A stretch of DNA of 48,514 nucleotides, from positions 1 through 48,514 of the forward strand of contig JAEWLC010000022.1 of NCBI GenBank assembly GCA_023393475.1. Reading direction: 5' to 3'. The position numbers and the translations under genes are program-made. The stretch comes from Pseudomonadota bacterium (lineage in GTDB: Bacteria > Pseudomonadota > Alphaproteobacteria > Rhizobiales > Devosiaceae). This document shows, one piece after another, positions 27,527 through 35,592 of the stretch. Positions within the stretch are counted from its first letter, which is position 1, and every line of letters begins with the position of its first letter. The notes beneath the pieces are model-generated. The model was not told the DNA's origin and made no database searches. It worked only from the letters and a program-made list of their open reading frames with translations.

Positions 27527-28135
27527 ATGCGCCGCCTGCTTTTCGCCCTGCCCCTCCTCCTCGCCACCCCTGCCTCCGCGCAGGAACCGCAGATCGAGGA
27601 GATCCGTGCCGCCTGGGCCGCCTGCACCGCGATGCTGGAGGCCACGCCCGGCGGCTGGACCGGCTGGCGCCGCAATTTCGACGGTGGCTATGCCGACCAT
27701 TTCGAGTTCCACGATGGCGGCGACGGCGCCGCTTCGGTCCTCGTCCAGACCTGGCTGATCGACGCCATCGCGACGCAGAAGGACACCTCCTGCTATCGCC
27801 CCGACGGCACGCTCGCCTTCCTCTATTCCGAGATGACCTCGCCCAACATGGCCGAGGGCGCCACCGGCCCCGCCCTCACCCGCGAAGGCCGGCTCTACTT
27901 CTCCGATGACGGGCGCCTCCTCCGCATCCTGAGGCGTATCACCGAGAACGGCACGGAGGTCGCGCCAATGGACAATGACCGCTACCAGCTCGCCCGCGGC
28001 TGCGGCCTCACGGCGCCGCACGCCACCACTTCCGACGTCCGCGCCCACCTCGTCGCCGAACTCGGCGACATCGAAGGCACGCGCGGCACGTTCGAAGTGG
28101 AAGCGCTGGATTGGTGCGAACTGGAAGTGGAATAG
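27527..28135 (+). CDS. Secreted protein, unknown function
   Basis: The 202-aa product starts with a signal peptide cut near residue 19 (ASAQE). The mature part has four cysteines (in AACTA, SCYR, RGCG and WCEL) and is rich in acidic and aromatic residues; no family is recognised. It lies 35 bp after the permease gene on the same strand and may be in its operon. It is followed by a GC hairpin. Confidence 0.75.
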   Translation: MRRLLFALPLLLATPASAQEPQIEEIRAAWAACTAMLEATPGGWTGWRRNFDGGYADHFEFHDGGDGAASVLVQTWLIDAIATQKDTSCYRPDGTLAFLYSEMTSPNMAEGATGPALTREGRLYFSDDGRLLRILRRITENGTEVAPMDNDRYQLARGCGLTAPHATTSDVRAHLVAELGDIEGTRGTFEVEALDWCELEVE

Positions 28136-28140
28136 AGCCG

Positions 28141-28158
28141 GGCCCGCACGAGCGGGCC
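28141..28158. terminator. Hairpin between secreted-protein gene and tRNA-Ala
   Basis: The perfect stem GGCCCGC/GCGGGCC with an ACGA loop lies just after the plus-strand stop and 32 nt past the 3' end of the minus-strand tRNA. It could end both transcripts, but there is no clean T-tract on either side. Confidence 0.5.
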
Positions 28159-28190
28159 TCAGAGGCTCAAGTTTGTCCCGGAGATCGAAG

Positions 28191-28266
28191 TGGTGGAGCT
28201 GAGCGGAATCGAACCGCTGGCCTCATCATTGCGAACGATGCGCTCTCCCAACTGAGCTACAGCCCC
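28191..28266 (-). tRNA. tRNA-Ala (anticodon CGC)
   Basis: A 76-nt cloverleaf can be drawn by hand: acceptor GGGGCTG/CAGCTCC containing the alanine identity pair G3-U70, D-arm GCTC/GAGC, anticodon stem CATCG/TGATG with loop TTCGCAA (anticodon CGC at 28231-28233), T-arm AGCGG/CCGCT with TTCGATT, discriminator A and encoded CCA. It decodes GCG, a frequent codon in this genome. No integrated element is attached to its 3' end. Confidence 0.95.
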
Positions 28267-28326
28267 GCTTCGATGCGGCGGTTATTAGCCAATCCGCCGG
28301 GTTTGGGCTAGTGGTTTTTTGCCCTC

Positions 28327-29337
28327 TCAGACCTCGGCCCAGCCGCCGCTCTTTTCGCTCGCGAACACCGCGTCGATCACCTTCATCGACTTGATCGCGT
28401 CCTCGACGCCCCATTCGAGCGGCGTCCCGTCGAGTACAGCGCGGCAGAAGGCGTTGGCCTGCTCGGTGTACTGGTCGCACGGGGCAAAGATCTCGCGCCG
28501 CGAGAGGCTGCCGTCCTGGGCATAGCCGGTGTCGACGAGAATGGCCGTCGCCTTGTCCTCGGGCGCGTTGAACGGGATCAGGATCTCGACCCGGCCCTTG
28601 GTGCCGATCAGTTCGACCGTCTGGCTGCCCACCGACTGGGTCGAACAGACGAAGCTCGACTGCCTGCCGCCGCCAAAATCGAGGATCACCGAGGCCAGCC
28701 GATCGGTCTTCATCACCGGGTCGCGGTCGATCAGCGACACGGCGCGCTTGGGCTCGGCATCGAACAGGAAGCGCGAGGCGGTGATCGGGTAGCAGCCGAT
28801 GTCATAGACGCCGCCGCCGCCGATATCGGCCTGGTTGCGGACATTGGTCGGGTCGGTGAGGAAATAGGTGAAGGCGCCGCGGATGGCGCGCAATTCCCCC
28901 AGCTCGCCCGAACGCGCGATCTCGCGGGCCCGGTGCCATTGCGGGTGGTAGCGCACCATGAAGGCTTCGTAGAACACGATGTCCTTGGGGATCTGCCGCA
29001 GCTGCTCGGCTTCCTTGGCATTGAGCGCAATGGGCTTTTCGCACAGCACATGCTTGCCGGCCTTGGCCGCGGCCAGCGTCATCGGCACATGCAGGTGGTT
29101 GGGCAGCGGGTTGTAGATCGCATCGACATTGGGGTCGGCGAACAGCGCCTCGTAGCTGCCGTGTGCCGTTGCCTTGCCGGTCAGCCCGAGCTCGGCGATG
29201 TAGTCCTCGGCCTTGGCAACGTCGCGCGACGCGACCGCGACCACCTCGCTCAGCGGCGACTTGAGGATCGCCGGCGTCACCTTCTTGAGCCCGATATTGG
29301 CCGTGCTGAGAATGCCCCAGCGCACTTTCTGTGCCAT
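28327..29337 (-). CDS. Gfo/Idh/MocA family oxidoreductase
   Basis: This is a 336-aa NAD(P)-dependent sugar or polyol dehydrogenase-type protein. The N-terminal Rossmann domain (WGILSTANIG) is followed by NPLPNHLH and the conserved EKP in CEKPIALNA; the C-terminal alpha/beta domain includes DIGCYPI. Two adjacent ATGs exist; the one at 29337 has the better distance (5 nt) from GGAGG. The substrate is unknown and the gene stands alone. Confidence 0.9.
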   Translation of the reverse strand: MAQKVRWGILSTANIGLKKVTPAILKSPLSEVVAVASRDVAKAEDYIAELGLTGKATAHGSYEALFADPNVDAIYNPLPNHLHVPMTLAAAKAGKHVLCEKPIALNAKEAEQLRQIPKDIVFYEAFMVRYHPQWHRAREIARSGELGELRAIRGAFTYFLTDPTNVRNQADIGGGGVYDIGCYPITASRFLFDAEPKRAVSLIDRDPVMKTDRLASVILDFGGGRQSSFVCSTQSVGSQTVELIGTKGRVEILIPFNAPEDKATAILVDTGYAQDGSLSRREIFAPCDQYTEQANAFCRAVLDGTPLEWGVEDAIKSMKVIDAVFASEKSGGWAEV

Positions 29338-29526
29338 CATGTCCTCCCTGAACTGCCGTGAAACTAGCGGATGGTCAGCGCCCCTGCCATACTACTTCCG
29401 CAACTTCTCCATGCCGATGAACGGGTTCTGAACGCGCGCGCCGATCAGTCGATTGTGAATCGTCCGCGCTTGGCCGCTGCAGCCGTTCCGCCTAGTCTCG
29501 GCACATCCTGACTGGAGGAGGAAGCC

Positions 29527-29904
29527 ATGCGGTTCCGCACGCTGCTGTTCAGTCTCCTGCTCGGCGCCATGGCGCCGGTGCTTCCGGCGCTCGCCCATCA
29601 CGGCTGGACCTGGACCGAGAACGGTCTCTTCAAGCTCACCGGCATCGTCAAATCCGTCTATGTCGGCAATCCGCACGCAACGCTCGACGTCGATGTGGAA
29701 GGCGAGATCTGGCGGGTCGAACTGGCGCCGCCCGGGCCGACCATGGCCTCCGGGTTCACCGAGCAGAGCGCATCCGCCGGCGACGAAGTCGTCGCCCTCG
29801 GCAACCGCTCGCTCGATCCCGACGAGAAGCGCATGAAAGCCGTGCGCATCACGGTGCGCGGCGCGGTCTACGACGTCTATCCGCAGCGCGTGCCGGCCAA
29901 CTAG
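29527..29904 (+). CDS. DUF6152-family periplasmic protein
   Basis: The 125-aa product has a signal peptide cut near residue 23 (ALA-HH), leaving a mature N-terminus HHGWTW; the adjacent histidines are typical of this family and could bind metal. The rest is a small beta-rich domain with GNPHA and GNRSLDP. GGAGGAGG precedes the ATG. It is followed after 3 nt by a membrane-protein gene, so the two form an operon. The family name is my recognition by eye; its function is not established. Confidence 0.75.
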   Translation: MRFRTLLFSLLLGAMAPVLPALAHHGWTWTENGLFKLTGIVKSVYVGNPHATLDVDVEGEIWRVELAPPGPTMASGFTEQSASAGDEVVALGNRSLDPDEKRMKAVRITVRGAVYDVYPQRVPAN

Positions 29905-29907
29905 CCG

Positions 29908-30348
29908 ATGGAGGCAGCGCTTGTCGCCATTGAGCGCTCCCCGCTGGTCGCGGCGCTGCGGACATCGTTCTTCGTCTATCCGGTCATCAACGCGCTCCAC
30001 ATCCTCGCGATCGGAGCCGTGCTGACCAGCGTGCTGCTGATGGACCTGCGCGTCCTCGGCCTGATCCGCAGCGCGACCGAGCCGCATTTCACCGCGCTCC
30101 TCCGCCGCACCGCCTTCGGCGGCTTCGCCCTCGCCGTGCTCAGCGGCCTCAGCCTGTTCTCGGTGCGGGCCAGCGAATATGCGGCCATGCCGCTCTTTCT
30201 CGCCAAGCTCGGGCTGATCGGGCTGGCCGTGCTCAACTTCCTGGCCTTCAGCCTCGCACCCGAACCGCTGCGGCGGCCGCTGGCCGCGACGTCTATCCTC
30301 TTGTGGCTCGGCGTGTTGCTCGCCGGCCGCTTCCTCGGCTTCCTCTAA
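29908..30348 (+). CDS. Four-helix membrane protein (DUF6644-type)
   Basis: This 146-aa protein has an amphipathic start, then about four transmembrane segments (around 20-45, 68-85, 95-112 and 122-142). Similar proteins commonly follow DUF6152 genes, and I assign it to that type tentatively. It starts 3 nt after the DUF6152 stop and is probably translated together with it. A metal- or redox-related role is only a guess from the histidine-containing partner. Confidence 0.7.
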   Translation: MEAALVAIERSPLVAALRTSFFVYPVINALHILAIGAVLTSVLLMDLRVLGLIRSATEPHFTALLRRTAFGGFALAVLSGLSLFSVRASEYAAMPLFLAKLGLIGLAVLNFLAFSLAPEPLRRPLAATSILLWLGVLLAGRFLGFL

Positions 30349-30426
30349 CCGCGTCGGAGTGCGGAGACTCTGCTTGACGGCGCGGTGCTTGCCGGGGTCC
30401 TATCCCGTCATTCTTCGAGGTGCGGC

Positions 30427-31017
30427 ATGCCTTCAGCACGACTTCGAGCAGGGTTGGTGCTGGCGTTCGCCGCGCTGGGCGGCGGTGTTGCGCATGCCCA
30501 ATCGGACGCGATAGCGGCCGCCGGCATCATCGACGAAGTCCGGATCGGCCTCCACTCACACGCGGCCTCGCCCTATTTCTGGCCCCACCACGTCGACAAG
30601 TGGCGGCTGGATGACATCAGCGATGTCAGCTTCGACATCCTCTTCACCTCGCCCGAGATCGACGTCTTCCGCTGGATCGGCTCGCCGCGCCCCGAGATCG
30701 GCGTCACCGCCAACCTCACCGGCGATGAAAGCCTGCTCCATGCCGGCCTCACCTGGCAGCTGCCGATCTTCGAAACCGGGCTCTTCCTCGAGGGCAGCCT
30801 CGGCGCCGCCGCCCACACCGGCTATCTCGACGGGGCTCCGGACGGGGAGCGCAACCTCGGCTGCCGCGTCAACTTCTACGAGCGCTTCGGCGCCGGCATG
30901 AACGTGACCGAGAACGTCACCGCGACGCTGACCTACGAGCACATGTCCAACTGGGAGCTGTGCGGCAACAATGACGGCTTCTCGAATATCGGCCTGCGCC
31001 TTGGCTGGAAGTTCTGA
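30427..31017 (+). CDS. Acyloxyacyl hydrolase, PagL-like lipid A 3-O-deacylase
   Basis: PagL is an outer-membrane barrel that removes the 3-O acyl chain of lipid A. I chose ATG 30427 with GAGG 6 nt upstream, giving 196 aa; the signal peptide is cut near residue 24 (AHA-QS). Near the C-terminus lies the family motif EHMSN (His172, Ser174) followed by N-D-G-F-S-N-IGLRLGW, and the chain ends in phenylalanine as outer-membrane proteins do. I could not place the third catalytic residue (Glu) with confidence. It ends directly against the convergent flavoprotein gene. Confidence 0.82.
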   Translation: MPSARLRAGLVLAFAALGGGVAHAQSDAIAAAGIIDEVRIGLHSHAASPYFWPHHVDKWRLDDISDVSFDILFTSPEIDVFRWIGSPRPEIGVTANLTGDESLLHAGLTWQLPIFETGLFLEGSLGAAAHTGYLDGAPDGERNLGCRVNFYERFGAGMNVTENVTATLTYEHMSNWELCGNNDGFSNIGLRLGWKF

Positions 31018-32211
31018 TTAGGCCGCCTGCCCCGCAGCCCAGCCCGAGGCCCAGGCCCACTGGAAATTGTAGCCGCCCAGCCAGCCGGTGACGTCGACCG
31101 CCTCGCCGACGAAATAGAGCCCCGGCACGCTGCGCGCCGCCATGGTGTTCGAATCGAGCCCGTCGGTGTCGACGCCGCCCAGCGTCACTTCCGCCGTGCG
31201 ATAGCCTTCCGACCCGGTCGGCTTGATGGTCCAGCGGCGCAGCGCATCCTCGATCTTGGCGAACGACTTGTCGGAGATATCGCCCATCATCGTCGTGATG
31301 CCGATATCCTCGGCGAGAATCTGCGCGAGGCGCTTGGCAAAGTGCTGTGACAGCACGGTCTGCAGTTGCACCTTGGGCGAGTTGGCCCGCGCCTCGCGCA
31401 GGATTTCCATGAGGTCACCATTGGGGAAGAGGTCGATGACGATCGCGTCGCCCTCGCGCCAGTAGCTCGAGATCTGCAGGATCGCCGGACCGCTCAGCCC
31501 GCGATGCGTGAACAGCAGCGCCTCTTCGAAACCCTTCTTTCCCACCGATATGCGGGTCGGATTGACGGCGATACCGCTCAGTTGCCCCATCCACTCGAGC
31601 ACGCGCGGCTCGAAGGTCAGCGGCACCAGCGCCGGGCGGGTCTCGGTGACCTTCAGGCCGAACTGCGTGGCCAGCTGATAGGCGAACCCGGTCGCCCCCA
31701 TCTTGGGGATCGACTTGCCGCCAGTGGCGACGATCAGCGCGCCAGCCGTGAAGGACGCATCCTCGGCATTGACCGTGAACACGCCGTCGGCATGGCTGAC
31801 ATCGGTGATCACCGTCTGCAGCCGCAGCACCGCCCCGGCCTTGCGCAGTTCGGACAGCAGCAGGTTGACGATCTGCTGGCTCGAGCCGTCGCAGAACAGC
31901 TGGCCCAGTGTCTTCTCGTGGAACGGGATGGCGTAGGCATCGACCAGTTCGATGAACTTTTCGGGCGTGTAGCGTGCGAGGGCAGACAGTGCAAAACGCG
32001 GGTTCTGGCTGAGGAACCGGTCGCGCCCGCCCTTCACCGTTGCGTTGAGGTTGGTGAAGTTGCAGCGCCCGCCGCCCGAGATGCGGATCTTCTCGCCGGC
32101 ATCGCGCGCATGATCGAGCACGATCACCCTGCGCCCGCGCTTTCCGGCCTCGATGGCCGCCATGAGCCCCGCCGCGCCGGCGCCGAGAACGATGATGTCA
32201 TATTGGGTCAT
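31018..32211 (-). CDS. HI0933/YhiN-family NAD(P)/FAD-dependent oxidoreductase
   Basis: This is a 397-aa flavoprotein from the ATG at 32211 (MTQYDIIVLGAGAAGLMAA); the longer frame to 32277 adds non-family residues. FAD motif GAGAAG is at the N-terminus, followed by the family hallmark SGGGRCNFTN; a second signature near the C-terminus is VDVTGWLGGYNFQ. The family is widespread but its substrate is unknown. The stop abuts the stop of the PagL-like gene on the other strand. Confidence 0.9.
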   Translation of the reverse strand: MTQYDIIVLGAGAAGLMAAIEAGKRGRRVIVLDHARDAGEKIRISGGGRCNFTNLNATVKGGRDRFLSQNPRFALSALARYTPEKFIELVDAYAIPFHEKTLGQLFCDGSSQQIVNLLLSELRKAGAVLRLQTVITDVSHADGVFTVNAEDASFTAGALIVATGGKSIPKMGATGFAYQLATQFGLKVTETRPALVPLTFEPRVLEWMGQLSGIAVNPTRISVGKKGFEEALLFTHRGLSGPAILQISSYWREGDAIVIDLFPNGDLMEILREARANSPKVQLQTVLSQHFAKRLAQILAEDIGITTMMGDISDKSFAKIEDALRRWTIKPTGSEGYRTAEVTLGGVDTDGLDSNTMAARSVPGLYFVGEAVDVTGWLGGYNFQWAWASGWAAGQAA

Positions 32212-32698
32212 GGCGTGGGGATACACTGGCGGCGGGATGGTGAACAGGGGGCCGTGAGGAGCCCCGAGCGACCCCAAGCTCGAGGATCATCCCGGTTGGC
32301 CGCCCGGGGCACACGTAGGCAATTTCCTATGCACGGAAAAGGCAAGCGCGTCTTCGAGAGATCCCGCCGGAATGCATGCCACTCTGAAGTTGTTCGACCG
32401 AAAGCCCGCCGATGTCGTAGCGATACTGCATCTATTGATAAGCATGCAGCGGATCGAAATGGAGTCGAGCCTCTGTTGCGACGGCGCCACGTACTGCAAA
32501 CTTCATCCTTCGCACCCCTGCCATGCGCCGTTTATTCTTTACCATGGAGGCCGTTCGGCTACGCTCATGGCGTAATTGGCTCGCAGTACCGAATGCGCTC
32601 CTATCTTTATCTGCTTCCGGCGCATCGACAATTTCGTTGCTGATCCTTCGTTTCCGGATCGGGTCGGTCGAGCCAGGCGATGGGTGGGAGGCGCGTGC
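32212..32698. other. 487-bp gap of lower GC, no gene seen
   Basis: Between the flavoprotein gene and the CapK-like gene the sequence is visibly richer in A and T (for example 32400-32460 and 32520-32650) than its surroundings. I see short frames but none with a ribosome binding site and family-like product. It must contain the promoters of both divergent genes. The composition suggests recently acquired or decayed DNA. Confidence 0.45.
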
Positions 32699-33994
32699 GT
32701 GTGGTCTCTCCGTCAGTTCTACGAGATGCTCGACGAGAGCCAGTGGTGGCCAGCCTCGCGCATGACGGAATGGCAGCACAGCCTGCTGAAGCCCCTGCTC
32801 AATCACGCCCGCGCAACAACGCCGTTCTACCGTTTCCGACTGGAAAAACTGTTCCGGAACGACGGCAGCATCGACTGGGCGAAATGGTCGGAAATTCCCA
32901 TCCTCACGCGGCGCGACGTGTCGCAGCACTCGGCGCGCCTCATGTCGCGCGCGCCGCCCGAGCAGCACGGCCCGTTCACCGATGTCAGTTCCTCCGGATC
33001 CACGGGCCATCCGGTGACGGTGCGGACCACCCGGTGGCTCAACGAAATGGCCATGGCCTGCAACTGGCGCGCCCACCGCTGGGCCAGGCTCGACTGGTCG
33101 AAGCCGCTGCTCGCGCGTGGGAACACCGTTCCCGACAAACCCATCGGCGCCCCCCTCGGCCCCTGGGGCCCGTCCTGGCTGCCCGAGGCGGCGCTCGGGC
33201 GGCGCCTCCACACCAACTATTCCAATCCCTACGCGTCTGACCTCGAAATCATGAAAAGCGAGGCGGTCTACGCCTATGCCGGGACAACGAACCAGCTCGA
33301 GATCTTCTTCGATGATCCCGCTCTCCCCGACTTGCCAGACCTCAAGGCGGTGATGGCGCGCGGCGGTGCCGTGTCCGACTACCTGAGGAAGCAAGTGGCG
33401 CGGGTCAGTTCGGCAGCAATCGTCGAGGCCTACAGTTCCAAGGAGGGCGGAGCGCTGGCGCGACCCTGTCCCGACGGACACGGCTTTCACGTCAATGCCG
33501 AGGCCGTGCTGGTGGAGATCGTCGACGCCGCCGGCCAGCCAGTCGCCCCGGGCGAGAAAGGACGGGTGGTGGTCACCCCTTTCGGCTCCACCGCGATGCC
33601 GCTGATCCGCTACGACCAGGGCGACGTGGCCATCGCGGGGGGCACCTGCAGCTGCGGCCGCCCGCTGCCGCTCGTCAGGCGCCTCGAGGGTCGCACGAAT
33701 GCGGTCTTCGAACACCCCGACGGCCGGCGCTCGCGGGAAATGATGCCGATCGAGGGGCGCCAGCTGCTCGGCGCCGGGCGCTGGCAGGTCCGGCAGGTCG
33801 GGCCGACCGATTTCGAGGTCGACTATGTCAGGCACGATTGGAGCACCGCGCCCGACCACGATGCGTTTCGCACACTGTTCCGGACCGTCTTCTTCGACGA
33901 TGCCACGGTCACGCTGCGCGAAGTCGAGGACCTGCAGCTGGGTGCGACCGGGAAGTATCGCGAGTACGAGAACCGCTGGAGCCGTCCCGACTGA
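32699..33994 (+). CDS. Adenylate-forming enzyme, CapK/PaaK-like
   Basis: This 431-aa protein belongs to the phenylacetate-CoA ligase/CapK type of ANL enzymes. The phosphate-binding loop SSGSTGHPVTV is at about 98-108, a YSSKEGG segment replaces the usual Y-x-x-TE motif at about 240, and RYDQGD near 320 binds the ribose; a Cys pair (CSCGRPLP) follows. I chose the GTG at 32699 because GGGAGG lies 7 nt upstream; the frame is open to a TTG at 32576. Relatives sit in capsule or polysaccharide clusters, but no such genes are near, so it is an orphan. Confidence 0.8.
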   Translation: MWSLRQFYEMLDESQWWPASRMTEWQHSLLKPLLNHARATTPFYRFRLEKLFRNDGSIDWAKWSEIPILTRRDVSQHSARLMSRAPPEQHGPFTDVSSSGSTGHPVTVRTTRWLNEMAMACNWRAHRWARLDWSKPLLARGNTVPDKPIGAPLGPWGPSWLPEAALGRRLHTNYSNPYASDLEIMKSEAVYAYAGTTNQLEIFFDDPALPDLPDLKAVMARGGAVSDYLRKQVARVSSAAIVEAYSSKEGGALARPCPDGHGFHVNAEAVLVEIVDAAGQPVAPGEKGRVVVTPFGSTAMPLIRYDQGDVAIAGGTCSCGRPLPLVRRLEGRTNAVFEHPDGRRSREMMPIEGRQLLGAGRWQVRQVGPTDFEVDYVRHDWSTAPDHDAFRTLFRTVFFDDATVTLREVEDLQLGATGKYREYENRWSRPD

Positions 33995-34318
33995 GGCCAG
34001 CCCCTTGCCCGGGGCGGCCATCGAGCGGGGCGTGGTAGGTCTTCTCCTATTCCCCGTTGACTCCTCTGCATTTCGGCGTAGAACGCCTCCCACGCTTGCG
34101 TGAGGATACGGTTGCCATGGGCGCCATCGTCTCAAATCGCGGAACTGCCCGTGGCCGGATCGACGATCCGGCGGGCATCGCGTTGCCGGCGACAAAAACC
34201 ACCAAAACCCCCTGAGCCGATCCCCGGGCCTCTCCCGCCGGGGAGCGGCCGGAGCTGTTAGCCGCCGGGCGTCGACTACGCCGGCGCGGGGGACTTGAGG
34301 CAAAGAGGACTTTCGAAA
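33995..34318 (+). promoter_or_regulatory. asd promoter and long 5' leader
   Basis: A good candidate promoter is TTGACT (34057-34062), 16-nt spacer, TAGAAC (34079-34084). A hairpin CACGC/GCGTG (34091-34102) begins a few bases downstream. This predicts a leader of about 230 nt before the asd ATG, with further GC stems near 34230-34250. I recognise no known riboswitch in it. No gene is seen in this gap. Confidence 0.5.
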
Positions 34319-35359
34319 ATGGGTTATCGCGTCGCCGTCGTCGGGGCCACAGGCAATGTGGGCCGGGAAATGCTCAACATCCTCGATGAGCGGAAGTTTC
34401 CCGCTTCCGAGGTGATCGCGCTCGCGTCGGCGCGGTCGCAGGGCCAGGAAATCAGCTACGGGGACAAGCGCCTGAAGGTGCAGAACCTCGAGAACTTCGA
34501 CTGGACCGGGGTCGATTTCGCCCTGATGAGCGCGGGCTCGACCGTGGCCAAGGAGTGGGGCGAGAAGATCGGCGCCACCGGCACCATCGTCGTCGATAAC
34601 TCGAGCTTCTGGCGCTACCACGCCGACGTGCCGCTGGTGGTGCCGGAAGTGAACGCCCACGTGCTCGACGAGTACATGGCGAAGAACGACCGCAAGAACA
34701 TCATCGCCAACCCCAACTGCTCGACGGCGCAGATGGTGGTGGCGCTGAAGCCGCTGCATGATCTGGCCAAGATCAAGCGCGTCGTCGTCGCGACCTACCA
34801 GTCCGTTTCCGGCGCCGGCAAGGAAGGCGTCGACGAACTCTGGGCCCAGACCAAGGGCATCTTCGTCAACGACAGCCCGACGCCGAAGAAGTTCACCAAG
34901 CAAATCGCCTTCAACGTCATCCCGCACATCGATGTGTTCATGGAGGATGGCTACACGAAGGAAGAGTGGAAGATGGTCGCCGAGACCAAGAAGATCCTCG
35001 ATCCCAAGATCAAGGTGACCGCCACCTGCGTGCGCGTGCCGGTGTTCGTCGGCCACTCGGAAGCCATCAACCTCGAGTTCGAGAACGCCATCACCGCCGA
35101 CGAGGCGCGTGACGCCCTGCGCGAGGCCGACGGCATCTCGGTGATCGACAAGCGCGAAGCCGGTGGCTACGCGACCCCGATCGAGTCGGTGGGCGAGTAC
35201 GACACCTATGTCAGCCGCATCCGCGAGGACGTGACGGTCGAGAACGGCCTCGCCATGTGGGTCGTCTCGGACAATCTCCGCAAGGGCGCCGCACTCAACA
35301 CCGTGCAGATCCTCGAAACCCTGATCGAGCGCAAGCTGGTGGAGAAGAAGGCGGCTTAA
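34319..35359 (+). CDS. asd: Aspartate-semialdehyde dehydrogenase
   Basis: The enzyme reduces aspartyl phosphate to aspartate semialdehyde, the branch point to lysine/diaminopimelate, threonine and methionine. The 346-aa protein from ATG 34319 has NADP motif GATGNVG (9-15), nucleophile Cys134 in NPNCST and His246 in VGHSEA. AGAGGA lies upstream of the start. It is a monocistronic gene followed by a palindromic repeat. Confidence 0.97.
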   Translation: MGYRVAVVGATGNVGREMLNILDERKFPASEVIALASARSQGQEISYGDKRLKVQNLENFDWTGVDFALMSAGSTVAKEWGEKIGATGTIVVDNSSFWRYHADVPLVVPEVNAHVLDEYMAKNDRKNIIANPNCSTAQMVVALKPLHDLAKIKRVVVATYQSVSGAGKEGVDELWAQTKGIFVNDSPTPKKFTKQIAFNVIPHIDVFMEDGYTKEEWKMVAETKKILDPKIKVTATCVRVPVFVGHSEAINLEFENAITADEARDALREADGISVIDKREAGGYATPIESVGEYDTYVSRIREDVTVENGLAMWVVSDNLRKGAALNTVQILETLIERKLVEKKAA

Positions 35360-35415
35360 GCCGGCCCTCTTCGCTCCTTCGCTCGCGCTCGGATCGCGCA
35401 ATCTCTGATTGCGCA

Positions 35416-35537
35416 CCCCTCATCCGGCGCTGCGCGCCACCTTCTCCCACAAGGGGAGAAGGGAGATCCGACTGAGATGTTTGCGGGGTGGCCTTCTCCC
35501 CTTGTGGGTGAAGGTGCCCGAAGGGCGGATGAGGGGT
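35416..35537. repeat. RIME-like palindromic intergenic element
   Basis: This imperfect palindrome of about 122 bp begins ACCCCTCATCCGGCGC and ends GGCGGATGAGGGGT. Inside are the inverted arms CCTTCTCCCACAAGGGGAGA and CTTCTCCCCTTGTGGGTGAA. The CCCTCATCCG / CCTTCTCCC-AAGGGGAGAAGG pattern is that of the RIME family first described in Rhizobium and common across the order. It lies between asd and the EamA gene. Confidence 0.85.
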
Positions 35538-35592
35538 ACCGCATCGCCTGCGATGCGCGCGCCGCCAGGGCGCGACACTGGAGTCTTCCCCC

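Noticed and set aside
28191..28266. tRNA-Ala as an integration site for a genomic island
   Set aside because: I see no integrase and no repeated copy of the tRNA 3' end in the window.
32372..32575. A 67-codon plus-strand frame in the low-GC gap upstream of the CapK-like gene
   Set aside because: No ribosome binding site, atypical composition and no family resemblance.
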